Shown here piece after piece: positions 14,978 to 23,229 of a stretch of 32,909 nt of DNA. Origin of the DNA: Syntrophomonadaceae bacterium. Its GTDB lineage: Bacteria; Bacillota; Syntrophomonadia; Syntrophomonadales; Syntrophothermaceae. The DNA lies in NCBI GenBank assembly GCA_012799365.1, contig JAAZLJ010000071.1, positions 1 through 32,909 on the forward strand. The letters run 5' to 3'. The notes beneath the pieces were generated by a model. That model ran no database searches. It saw nothing but the letters and a program-made list of their open reading frames with translations, and was not told the DNA's origin. The position numbers and the translations under genes were made by a program. Each line of letters starts with the position of its first letter. Within the stretch, counting starts at the first letter, position 1.

Positions 14978-16360
14978 TTATGGTGCCCGCCGCAGTCGCG
15001 CGATAAACATCCCATCGATACCGTAACGAGGTGGAAACAGAGTTATCATCCCCTGCGCGGCCTGTCTCCGATCTTCTTCCGTAAAAGGAAAAAACTCCAG
15101 AGCCCCGGTCAGGTCCTCCAAAACAAAATCTCGATGCCGGACCAAAAACGACTCTACCACCTGTTCGTTTTCTTCCGGCTCCAGGGTACAGGTGCTATAC
15201 ACCAGAACTCCACCTGGCTTGACCAGTCCAGCCGCCCGATTCAACATATCCTGCTGCAGACGAGCCAACTGGTCCAGATCTTCAGGGCTCCTCTTCCACC
15301 GGGCATCCGCCCGCCGCCGCAAAACCCCCAGACCAGAACAAGGAGCATCCAGTAAAACCCGATCACCGACCCCCCATTCGTCCGGCAGGCTCTCCAGCAG
15401 ATTGCAGCTGCAGGCTTCAACCATGGTTATCCCTAATCTGGCGGTATTGGCCCTTAATACATCCAGTTTGCCCTTATGCAGTTCCCCGGCCCGAATAACA
15501 CCCTGATTATTCATCATTTCCGCCAGATGGGTAGTCTTGCCTCCCACTCCCGCCGTCAGGTCATAGACCAACTGATTTTCTACCGGATCCAGGGCGGGAG
15601 TCACCAGCATCGAAGCCTCATCCTGGACATAAAACCAGCCCGACCGGAACGCGTCTAAATGCCGCAAGGTACCCGCCAGGTTTAAAATCCTCACACCCCA
15701 GGGTGTAAGCAAACTGGCCTCACACCGACATTCATCAGCCCTCAGGCTGTCCAACAACGCCTGGCGGTCAGTTCTAAGAAAGTTGGTGCGAACCGTGACT
15801 CCGGGAGAAAGATTGTCATATTCCAATAAACCCCGGGTCGCATCAAATCCGTATCTTGCCAACCAACGTACAACCAGCCATTCCGGATGGGAATAATATA
15901 CCGCCAGGTATTCTACCGGATTTTTTCTTGGATCAGGATAGGTAAGCCGCCCCCGGTTCCGGACCAGGTTGCGCAGAACCGCATTCACCAGACGAGATAC
16001 GGAGCTACCCAGCCGGGCGCGAGCCAGATTTACCGACTCATTTACCACCGCATAATCAGGTATCTTTTCCAAAAACAACAGCTGGTAAGCAGCCATACGA
16101 AGAATATTTCTTAACCAGGGATTCTGTTTCTTAATAGATCGAGACAAAAAGAGATCAAGCACCCAATCCAGGTGCTTTCGCATACGCGTGGTACCGCTAA
16201 CCAACTCGGTTAATAGAGCTCGATCAGCAGCACCCCAGGAGTTATGGCGCAGCTCTTTATCGAGTAGGAGATTGGTATAGGCGCCTTTTACCTCAACCTC
16301 ATACAGTAGACGCAGAGCTGCTGCCCTGATATTAGGGGATAAACCTTTTTTTCGTGCCAA
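14978..16360 (-). CDS. rsmB: 16S rRNA (cytosine967-C5)-methyltransferase
   Basis: 460 residues. An N-terminal NusB-like RNA-binding domain (about 8-140) is followed by the SAM-dependent m5C methyltransferase domain. The two motif cysteines are present: DAPCSGLGVLRR (motif IV) and YSTCTLEPEENE (motif VI), along with a C-terminal GIDGMFIARL. Motif I reads DLTAGVGGKTTHLAE where the family normally has CAAPGGKT, and the next SAM-binding acidic residue is in AGELHKGK rather than a V-D context. The start is TTG at 16360: the frame has a TAA (the stop of the preceding gene) three codons earlier, and GAGGAG lies nine bases upstream inside the peptidase gene. Confidence 0.93.
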   Translation of the reverse strand: MARKKGLSPNIRAAALRLLYEVEVKGAYTNLLLDKELRHNSWGAADRALLTELVSGTTRMRKHLDWVLDLFLSRSIKKQNPWLRNILRMAAYQLLFLEKIPDYAVVNESVNLARARLGSSVSRLVNAVLRNLVRNRGRLTYPDPRKNPVEYLAVYYSHPEWLVVRWLARYGFDATRGLLEYDNLSPGVTVRTNFLRTDRQALLDSLRADECRCEASLLTPWGVRILNLAGTLRHLDAFRSGWFYVQDEASMLVTPALDPVENQLVYDLTAGVGGKTTHLAEMMNNQGVIRAGELHKGKLDVLRANTARLGITMVEACSCNLLESLPDEWGVGDRVLLDAPCSGLGVLRRRADARWKRSPEDLDQLARLQQDMLNRAAGLVKPGGVLVYSTCTLEPEENEQVVESFLVRHRDFVLEDLTGALEFFPFTEEDRRQAAQGMITLFPPRYGIDGMFIARLRRAP

Positions 16361-16366
16361 ATAAGA

Positions 16367-17050
16367 TTACTCCTCACCGCCCATAGCGGCCAGTACTACA
16401 AAACGCAATAGGTTAGCCAGACTCATTATAGCCGCTGCTACATAAGTTAAAGCGGCTGCAGCCAGAACCTTTCTAACCATCGGTATTTCACCACTGTCCA
16501 GATATCCTCCACGTCCCAGCAGGGCTACCGCCCGGTGTGAGGCGTTAAATTCTACCGGCAAAGTAATAATTTGAAATAAGACCACCCCGGTAAACAACAA
16601 AGCACCCAGCCAGACCAGATCCAGCCAGTTAAAGATAAGTCCAATAAGAAGCAGCGGAAAGGAAGCGGTGGAGGCAAAGTTAGCCACCGGTACAATGGCA
16701 TTCCTGACCTGAAGAGGTACGTACCCTTCCTGATGCTGGAAAGCATGACCGACCTCATGGGCCGCTACTCCCAATGCTGCCACCGAAGTGTTTCCATAAA
16801 CCGAATCCGACAGACGCAGTACCCGCTGAGTCGGGTCATAGTGGTCGCTGAGATTACCCGGTATATACTCCACCGGCACCCGCCCCAGGCCCCCGGCCTG
16901 TAACAAACGGCTGGCCAGCTCAGCTCCAGTAAGATTGCTGGAAGATGAAACCCGAGAAAACTTTTTAAACGTCGATTGCACCTTGAACTGGGCATAAATC
17001 GATAAAATGATGGCCGGTATCAACAGCACCAACGTCACATCCAACCACAT
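16367..17050 (-). CDS. YugP-type membrane zinc metallopeptidase
   Basis: A 227-residue membrane protein. An N-terminal helix (about 3-21) precedes a soluble loop with the zinc motif HEVGH (98-102). Hydrophobic segments follow at about 113-135, 141-162 and 195-222. LPVEFNASHRA (about 163-173) is a hallmark of the YugP/DUF zinc metallopeptidase family, and its Glu is a likely third metal ligand. The substrate is unknown. It sits between the DUF116 gene and rsmB, and its last codons contain the rsmB ribosome-binding site, so the two are probably coupled. Confidence 0.9.
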   Translation of the reverse strand: MWLDVTLVLLIPAIILSIYAQFKVQSTFKKFSRVSSSSNLTGAELASRLLQAGGLGRVPVEYIPGNLSDHYDPTQRVLRLSDSVYGNTSVAALGVAAHEVGHAFQHQEGYVPLQVRNAIVPVANFASTASFPLLLIGLIFNWLDLVWLGALLFTGVVLFQIITLPVEFNASHRAVALLGRGGYLDSGEIPMVRKVLAAAALTYVAAAIMSLANLLRFVVLAAMGGEE

Positions 17051-17056
17051 AAGTCC

Positions 17057-17809
17057 TTAACCCCCTTTGATAATTAAATTAACCGCTTTCTCTACCTCTT
17101 CCACCGATACCTCGGTGTTAAGACAGGGACCATTAGGGCGAGAGTTCAGCACTCCCAGCACCGGTACTACACCGGAATCCTGGATACCTGCCGAAAGATC
17201 CCGCTCACAGGCTACCGCCACTACTCCTTGAGGTTTGACCTCAGTTATGTACTTGCGGGCCAGAGTCCCACCTGTAGCTACTTTTAAGATGGCATTATGT
17301 CGGTCAGCCATTTCAATTAGATCCTTGATCGAGCATTTACCGCATTTTTTGCAATTATTCACGTCGACGGTTATTTTATGCGGACATTCGGAATCCTGCA
17401 GGCAGTGAGGTATAAGTATTAGAACCTGGGACGCGGGAGACAGAGCCTTCCTGGCCTTAACCAGAGAATTATTAACTGCAATAAATGAACGCCAGATTCT
17501 TTCTTTACTAATACCCAGTATACGGCCCAAAAATAGGGCTATCGGAAATAAAACCTCGTTGGCCATACGTATGGCCCCATCCAAAGACGGAATTGGTTTA
17601 CATCTTACAATGGACAGTACGATGGCTAAAATACCGCCTCCGATCAGAAGCAGCAGCGCCGCAGCCACCACCAACGCGGAAATTATAATTATGCGGTTCA
17701 TCAAGACATCCCGGTGAGCCAACAGGTACCATCCACTGGTTATGATGCCTGCGACCAATAAGAGGCTGGCCATCAGGAGACCAACATATAGTCTCTTCCT
17801 TGTCTTCAC
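17057..17809 (-). CDS. DUF116 family cysteine-rich membrane protein
   Basis: A 250-residue protein of unknown function. Two hydrophobic segments (about 8-32 and 38-70) anchor it. The C-terminal cytoplasmic part carries a cysteine cluster: HCLQDSEC (Cys136, Cys142) and NNCKKCGKC (Cys153, Cys156, Cys159). VACERDL and NGPCLNTEV further on suggest an Fe-S or zinc site. I chose the GTG at 17809 because GGAGGAG precedes it by eight bases; an ATG at 17878 would overlap the end of fmt and lacks a good ribosome-binding site. It sits between fmt and the zinc peptidase in the translation/maturation block. The function cannot be inferred from position. Confidence 0.88.
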   Translation of the reverse strand: MKTRKRLYVGLLMASLLLVAGIITSGWYLLAHRDVLMNRIIIISALVVAAALLLLIGGGILAIVLSIVRCKPIPSLDGAIRMANEVLFPIALFLGRILGISKERIWRSFIAVNNSLVKARKALSPASQVLILIPHCLQDSECPHKITVDVNNCKKCGKCSIKDLIEMADRHNAILKVATGGTLARKYITEVKPQGVVAVACERDLSAGIQDSGVVPVLGVLNSRPNGPCLNTEVSVEEVEKAVNLIIKGG

Positions 17810-17870
17810 CCCTGTTACTCCTCCCCGGTGCCGTACAGCATTGTTCCCAAGAACCTGCCTTATATCTGTC

Positions 17871-18809
17871 CTATCCATTTCCCAATCTGAGGCCCGGATT
17901 TATATCAAATCCCTTGAGAAACTGTCCCGTCGACATTCTCTTTTTCCCTGCCCGCTGAACCTCTAAAGCCAGGAGAGTACCTTGTCCGGTTTGAACAGCA
18001 AATCCCTCATCATTGACTTCTGTCACCTCACCAGGAATACTCCCCGGGACATCGTTTTCAATGATTCGGCTCTGAAACACTTTTATTTTGATATCATCAA
18101 CCCTGGTATAAGCCCCGGGACGTGGATTAAGCCCCCGGATCTGATTGTGTATCTGGACTGCAGTTCGCGACCAGTCGATGATTTCATCCTCGGATTTAAT
18201 AAAGGGAGCATATGTCGCCAGTTCATCATTCTGAGGAATGCGCGGAGCGACCCCCCACTGAATCTGGTCTACCGTCTCCAGCAGCAGTTCGGCCCCCAGC
18301 TCAGATAACTTTTGGGCCAGTTCCCCACAGGTGGTATCGGGTAGAATCTCTATCTGCTTTTGGAGAATAATATCACCGGTATCCATAGTTTCATCCATAT
18401 ACATGGTAGTTACCCCGGTCACCGACTCGCCGTCCATGATGGCGCGCTGAATCGGGGCCGGTCCTCGATAGGCCGGTAACAGGGAGCCGTGTACGTTAAT
18501 ACTACCATATTCTGGACAGCGCAGAATCTCACTCGGCAGAATCTGCCCATAAGCTACCACTACTATTAACTCGGGCTTCTGGCTGCAGATAAAATCTATG
18601 GCTTCGGGTACCTTGATGCGAGCCGGCTGAAATACAGGTATACCAAATTCCTCGGCTACCTCCTTGATAGGGGAGGGTTTCATCTTATGACCCCTTCCCC
18701 GACGCCGGTCAGGCTGAGTCACCACCAGACAGACATCGTGCCCGGCCATTAGCAATTGGTAAAGAGATGGAACTGCAAATTCTGGAGTTCCCATGTAAAC
18801 AATGCGCAA
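17871..18809 (-). CDS. fmt: Methionyl-tRNA formyltransferase
   Basis: A 312-residue enzyme that formylates initiator Met-tRNA using 10-formyl-THF. The N-terminal Rossmann domain starts LRIVYMGTPEFAVPSL and contains the catalytic NVHGSLLPAYRGPAPIQ with its Asn and His, and DETMDTGD with the catalytic Asp. The C-terminal OB-like domain begins near GLNPRPGAYT. The start is TTG at 18809, behind GGGAGG with eight bases spacing; an upstream ATG at 18839 overlaps def and is unlikely. It lies just downstream of def, the enzyme that later removes the formyl group. Confidence 0.96.
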   Translation of the reverse strand: MRIVYMGTPEFAVPSLYQLLMAGHDVCLVVTQPDRRRGRGHKMKPSPIKEVAEEFGIPVFQPARIKVPEAIDFICSQKPELIVVVAYGQILPSEILRCPEYGSINVHGSLLPAYRGPAPIQRAIMDGESVTGVTTMYMDETMDTGDIILQKQIEILPDTTCGELAQKLSELGAELLLETVDQIQWGVAPRIPQNDELATYAPFIKSEDEIIDWSRTAVQIHNQIRGLNPRPGAYTRVDDIKIKVFQSRIIENDVPGSIPGEVTEVNDEGFAVQTGQGTLLALEVQRAGKKRMSTGQFLKGFDINPGLRLGNG

Positions 18810-18811
18810 AC

Positions 18812-19273
18812 CTATTTCCTCCCGTTTCTTTTCACCCATTCAGCACGATCTGTATAAAGAATGCCATCTAGGTGATCGATTTCGTGCTGGAGTACCCGGG
18901 CCGTCAGTTCCTCCCCCTCAAGACTAACCGATTCACCTTGACGGTTCAAGCCCTGGACCACCACCCGATGGGCTCGTTTAACCTGACCGTGAGTGCCCGG
19001 TACACTGAGACAGCCCTCCAACCCCACCTGTTCACCTTCCTGATGGATGATCTCCGGGTTTATTAATTCCATTGGTCCCTGCCCTATATCAAAGACGATA
19101 ACCCGCCGTAAAACCCCGATCTGAGGAGCCGCCAGCCCCACCCCGTCCGCTTCATACATAGTTTCTATCATATTATCCACCAGCCTCAATACCCCGTTAT
19201 TGATGTTTTTTACCGGTTTGGCTCGGCTGCGCAGCAATTGATCGGGTACCTCCAGTACCTGATAGACGGCCAC
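18812..19273 (-). CDS. def: Peptide deformylase
   Basis: A 153-residue metalloenzyme removing the N-formyl group from nascent proteins. All three motifs are present: GVGLAAPQIG (motif 1), EGCLSVPG (motif 2, metal Cys) and QHEIDHLDG (motif 3, HExxH metal ligands). The start is GTG at 19273, with GAGGGGA six bases upstream. It lies 16 bases after priA, and its stop region contains the fmt ribosome-binding site. Confidence 0.97.
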   Translation of the reverse strand: MAVYQVLEVPDQLLRSRAKPVKNINNGVLRLVDNMIETMYEADGVGLAAPQIGVLRRVIVFDIGQGPMELINPEIIHQEGEQVGLEGCLSVPGTHGQVKRAHRVVVQGLNRQGESVSLEGEELTARVLQHEIDHLDGILYTDRAEWVKRNGRK

Positions 19274-19289
19274 CTTTATTCCCCTCTCA

Positions 19290-21692
19290 TTACATTGTTA
19301 TTAACGGATTTACATCCACATCTATCTTAACATTTTTGGTTTTTCTTTGCTTTATTATATACCTTCCCACACTATTTAATAAGATTAGATTATTCCCTCG
19401 TAACATCAACTGGTAACGGTAGCGATCTCGTAGTTTAGGCCAGGGGCAGGGGCCCGGACCAAGCACCTGGCCACCCTCTTCATGGCTGACAAGTAAATCC
19501 TCTGCCAGTTGGCCAATCTCCTGCGCCACCAAAACGGTTTCCCTCTGGAGCGGTGAGCTAACCACAATACGCACCAGGTGAGAAAAGGGTGGGTAATCCA
19601 TCATCTCCCGAAACTTGATTTCCTCACGGTAAAACGATAAGTAATCGTGATTACGAGCGTGAATGATAGCATGACTGTAAGGCTCATAGGTCTGAAACAC
19701 CACTTCACCAGGAACCTCCGCCCGACCCGCCCGTCCTGCCACCTGCAGCAGGAGCTGGAACCCCCGTTCATAAGCCCGGAAATCGGGTAAATTCAGCAAG
19801 GTATCGGCACTTATGACCCCAACCAGAGAAACCTGGGGAAAATCAAATCCCTTGGCCACCATCTGCGTACCTATGAGTATATCAATCTGCTGCTCATTCA
19901 TCCCCTGAATGATTTCCTGGTGAGAGCCCTTGCGGCGGGTAGTGTCGATATCCATTCGCCTCACTCGCGCCTGAGGAAAACTCGCCTTTATCACCTCTTC
20001 TACCTGCTGAGTACCGAGCCCCAGACGCCGCAGATACTTCCCCTGGCAGCCCGGACATAGCTGAGGAAACTGCATCTCGTAAAAACAGTAGTGGCAGTGC
20101 AGTCTGCCCGTAACCTGATGATAAGTCAAGGGTATCGCACAGTGGGGACATTCCAGGGATAGCCCGCATTCACGACACATTACAAAGGTGGAATATCCTC
20201 GCCGGTTAAGAAATATAATGGCCTGCTCACCCCGGCTCAAGCAGCCCTCCAGCTTGTCAGACAAAACCCGAGAAAGAATGCCACGGTTACCGGACTTAAA
20301 TTCCTCCCGTAGATCCACTACAGTAATATCCGGCAGAGGATGACGGCCAATACGTTTCGGCAGCTCACAGATCAGATATTCACCGTTTAAAGCCCGTCGG
20401 AAAGTCTCGACTGACGGGGTCGCACTCCCCAGAACCACCACCGCATCCTGGAGTTCAGCTCGCTTTTCTGCCACCTCCCGTGCATGATAACGGGGTACAG
20501 CTTCCTGCTTATAAGTGTATTCTTGTTCCTCATCCAGAATAATCAATCCCAGATTAGTAAAAGGAGAGAAAATGGCCGAACGTGGACCCAAAACCAGATC
20601 CACTTCGGAATTGCGAATACGTTTCCATTCCTCGTACCGTTCACTATCGGACAGGCGACTGTGCAGCACCGCCATCCTCTCTCCCAGCCGTTTTACAAAA
20701 ATGCTGACCATCTGCTGAGTTAGAGCGATCTCAGGTACGAGAACTATCACCTGTTTTCCCATGGATATAGCCAGGTCAACCGCCTGCAGATAAACCTCGG
20801 TTTTGCCGCTGCCGGTCACCCCAAAAAGCAAACACTTACCCATACGTTCCGAGCGCAGTAAATTCCCAATGTCTTTAATGGCTGCTTCCTGGTAAGCAGT
20901 GGGATGAAATGGCTCTTCTCCCCCTCCACCCACCTGTATCCTCTTGGTAATCAAGTCCTTCTTAATCAGAGCGTTAAGACTGCTGCGGGGAATCTTCTGC
21001 TCCAGTTCGATGGCCGATATGGGGGAGTTTTCCAGTAATATCTGCAAAGCCTCCGCCTGACGTGGGGCCCGCCGACCCATGTTCTGCAAAGCCTCCATGG
21101 CCTGTGACTTGTCGTTGAGAGAATATACCTGGTTATCCAGGGTATAGCTTACCGGCTTGTAAGTACCACACCGTACGATAAGACCGGCGGCCTCCATCTC
21201 TTCCGCCAACTGGTCATCCCCCAGCAGGCTGCGGGCCCGACGCCAGGTCATTTCCCCCTCATCCCACAGCCGGGCCATCAAATCTGCGGCCGCCGGTCTC
21301 CCACTGAAAAGCTGTAAAACTTCCTGCCCTTCCTCCTCTGACAACAGCGGAGCCACCATTTTTTGCCGCCGCTTTTTCAACGATCGGGGAACCATGGTTC
21401 TCAAAACCAGACTTACCGGACACAGATAGTATGCCGCCATCCACTCGGCTAGCTCCAGCAGCTCGCTGGTCACAACCGTTTGTTCATCTAAAACTCGTAA
21501 AATGGCTTTAGGGTTCGGCACCTCGGTATGAGGAATAAGGGCCGCAACATAGCCTTCACACCGCCGATTACCGAAAGGCACCAGGACCCGACGTCCTACC
21601 TCCAATGTCGGCTCCAATTCCACCGGTACTCGATAAACATAGCGACGGTTCACCTCTTGAATCGGAATATCGACCAGAACCTCAGCATACAT
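19290..21692 (-). CDS. priA: Primosomal protein N' (replication restart helicase PriA)
   Basis: An 800-residue helicase that reloads the replisome at stalled forks. The N-terminal DNA-binding domain (about 1-90) is followed by the helicase core: Walker A GVTGSGKT (291-298), motif II DEEQ (387-390), GSATPSVET, and later GTQMVAKGFDFP and QVAGRAGR. Eight zinc cysteines in four pairs are all present (506, 509, 515, 518, 533, 536, 546, 549). Motif II is usually DEEH in this family; here the His is a Gln (codon CAA). The start is ATG 21692 behind GGGGAGGG; the upstream open frame would run through a terminator-like hairpin. Confidence 0.95.
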   Translation of the reverse strand: MYAEVLVDIPIQEVNRRYVYRVPVELEPTLEVGRRVLVPFGNRRCEGYVAALIPHTEVPNPKAILRVLDEQTVVTSELLELAEWMAAYYLCPVSLVLRTMVPRSLKKRRQKMVAPLLSEEEGQEVLQLFSGRPAAADLMARLWDEGEMTWRRARSLLGDDQLAEEMEAAGLIVRCGTYKPVSYTLDNQVYSLNDKSQAMEALQNMGRRAPRQAEALQILLENSPISAIELEQKIPRSSLNALIKKDLITKRIQVGGGGEEPFHPTAYQEAAIKDIGNLLRSERMGKCLLFGVTGSGKTEVYLQAVDLAISMGKQVIVLVPEIALTQQMVSIFVKRLGERMAVLHSRLSDSERYEEWKRIRNSEVDLVLGPRSAIFSPFTNLGLIILDEEQEYTYKQEAVPRYHAREVAEKRAELQDAVVVLGSATPSVETFRRALNGEYLICELPKRIGRHPLPDITVVDLREEFKSGNRGILSRVLSDKLEGCLSRGEQAIIFLNRRGYSTFVMCRECGLSLECPHCAIPLTYHQVTGRLHCHYCFYEMQFPQLCPGCQGKYLRRLGLGTQQVEEVIKASFPQARVRRMDIDTTRRKGSHQEIIQGMNEQQIDILIGTQMVAKGFDFPQVSLVGVISADTLLNLPDFRAYERGFQLLLQVAGRAGRAEVPGEVVFQTYEPYSHAIIHARNHDYLSFYREEIKFREMMDYPPFSHLVRIVVSSPLQRETVLVAQEIGQLAEDLLVSHEEGGQVLGPGPCPWPKLRDRYRYQLMLRGNNLILLNSVGRYIIKQRKTKNVKIDVDVNPLITM

Positions 21693-21711
21693 CTTTTGCC
21701 CTCCCCTAACC

Positions 21712-21746
21712 GATAAGACAAGAAACCGGGTTAATCTATAACCCGG
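21712..21746 (-). terminator. Hairpin and T-rich tail after metK, just before priA
   Basis: On the minus strand CCGGGTTA (21746-21739), loop TAGAT and TAACCCGG (21733-21726) form a perfect 8-bp stem, followed by TTTCTTGTCTTATC. It could end transcripts from metK or attenuate priA. The T-run is interrupted, so it is moderate at best. Confidence 0.5.
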
Positions 21747-21816
21747 CATTTAACCATTCACGAATTAAAAACAGACATCCATAATATAACCCGGAGGATG
21801 AAAACAGCTATTATTC

Positions 21817-21998
21817 GGGGTGTGATAACCCGCTCGCTCCCGAACTTATCGAAACATCATCGGCTTCGTATGTGGCTTCGACGAGTTAACACACTCCAGT
21901 TCAGAGTTATTTTATATTTTTAGCATTTTCTGCGTCCATCTGCGTTCTCTGCGTCAAATAATTAAAAGTAATCGGCGTAAATCATAATAATCTGCGGC
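21817..21998 (-). repeat. Dispersed intergenic repeat, copy F, with a second inverted end
   Basis: Read on the minus strand from 21998: CCGCAGATTATTATGATTTA, then GACGCAGAGAACGCAGATGG, ACGCAGAAAATGCTAAAAAT and ATAAAATAACTCT. The GTGTGTTAACTCGTCGAAGC end is followed by CACATACGAAGCCGATG, as in the copy at 32719. At 21817-21840 the plus strand carries another end-like block, GGGGTGTGATAACCCGCTCG, so two ends face each other. It fills the metK-priA gap. Confidence 0.75.
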
Positions 21999-22014
21999 CA
22001 TCTCGTCTAAAAAA

Positions 22015-23208
22015 CTATAACCCGGCCAGTTTTCTCAACTCGTCAGCCCGGTCGGTTCTCTCCCAGGTGAAGTCTTCGTCTTCGCGCCCAAAGTGCCCGT
22101 AAGCCGAAGTTTTCTTATAAATAGGACGCCGCAGGTCCAGGGCCCGGATGATAGCCGCCGGCCGCAGGTCGAACACCTCGTTTATAAGTTCGACAATGCG
22201 CTCGTCAGGCAGTTTACCAGTGTTAAAGGTGTTAACCGCCACTGATATTGGTCTGGCTACTCCAATGGCATAAGCCAGCTGCAGTTCGCAGCGATCAGCA
22301 ATCCCCGCCGCTACAATATTCTTGGCTGCATACCGCGCAGCATAGGTAGCTGACCGATCCACCTTGGTAGGATCCTTACCAGAAAAGCAGCCGCCCCCAT
22401 GTGGAGCCATACCTCCGTATGTATCAACGATTATTTTGCGGCCGGTCAGACCGGTATCTCCCTGAGGACCACCGATAACGAATCTCCCGGTAGGATTGAT
22501 GAGATAACGAGTTTTTTCATCCAACATCTGGGCCGGAGCCACCACCCGAATCACGTGTTCTATAATATCTTTGCGTATGGTATCCAGGTCGACATCCGGA
22601 TGATGCTGGGCTGCAACCACTATGGTATCAAGCCGTACTGGTCGATCCCCTTCATACTCCACCGTAACCTGGGTCTTACCATCTGGACGCAGGTAGGGAA
22701 GTATCCCCGACCTGCGAACCTCACTGAGACGGGCGGCCATTTTATGAGCCATCATGATAGGCAAGGGCATGAGCTCCTCGGTCTCATTAGAAGCATAACC
22801 AAACATCATTCCCTGATCCCCGGCCCCGGTAGCCAGCTCTTGCTCTGCCAGTTCCCCTGCCTTGGCCTCCAGACACTTATCCACCCCCAGGGCGATGTCA
22901 GGAGACTGTTCATCCAATGAGGTTATGACCGCACAAGTATCGCAGTCAAATCCGTATTTGGCCCGGGTATAACCTATTTCTCTTACCGTTTCCCGAACCA
23001 CCCGGGGAATATCCACATAACATTTGGTGGTTATCTCCCCTGATACCATTACCAACCCGGTAGTTACCAGAGTTTCACAGGCCACCCGACCCTCCGGGTC
23101 TTCAGCCAGAATCGCGTCCAGAATCGCATCTGAAATCCGGTCTGCGACCTTATCCGGGTGCCCCTCGGTCACTGACTCTGAAGTAAATAACCTTCTCAAT
23201 CTCGTCAT
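22015..23208 (-). CDS. metK: S-adenosylmethionine synthetase
   Basis: A 397-residue enzyme making SAM from methionine and ATP. The conserved N terminus [20 protein letters not shown] includes the ATP-binding His. The two signatures [12 protein letters not shown] and [16 protein letters not shown] are intact, and the C-terminal region is normal ([16 protein letters not shown]). The start is ATG at 23208 (GAGG eight bases upstream) or the TTG three codons later (AAAGGAG nine bases upstream), which gives the family-typical MRRLFTSES. It is 21 bases downstream of coaBC. No SAM riboswitch is visible, so it is probably expressed with the upstream housekeeping genes. Confidence 0.97.
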   Translation of the reverse strand: MTRLRRLFTSESVTEGHPDKVADRISDAILDAILAEDPEGRVACETLVTTGLVMVSGEITTKCYVDIPRVVRETVREIGYTRAKYGFDCDTCAVITSLDEQSPDIALGVDKCLEAKAGELAEQELATGAGDQGMMFGYASNETEELMPLPIMMAHKMAARLSEVRRSGILPYLRPDGKTQVTVEYEGDRPVRLDTIVVAAQHHPDVDLDTIRKDIIEHVIRVVAPAQMLDEKTRYLINPTGRFVIGGPQGDTGLTGRKIIVDTYGGMAPHGGGCFSGKDPTKVDRSATYAARYAAKNIVAAGIADRCELQLAYAIGVARPISVAVNTFNTGKLPDERIVELINEVFDLRPAAIIRALDLRRPIYKKTSAYGHFGREDEDFTWERTDRADELRKLAGL

Positions 23209-23229
23209 CTCCTTTGCCTCTATATAAAA

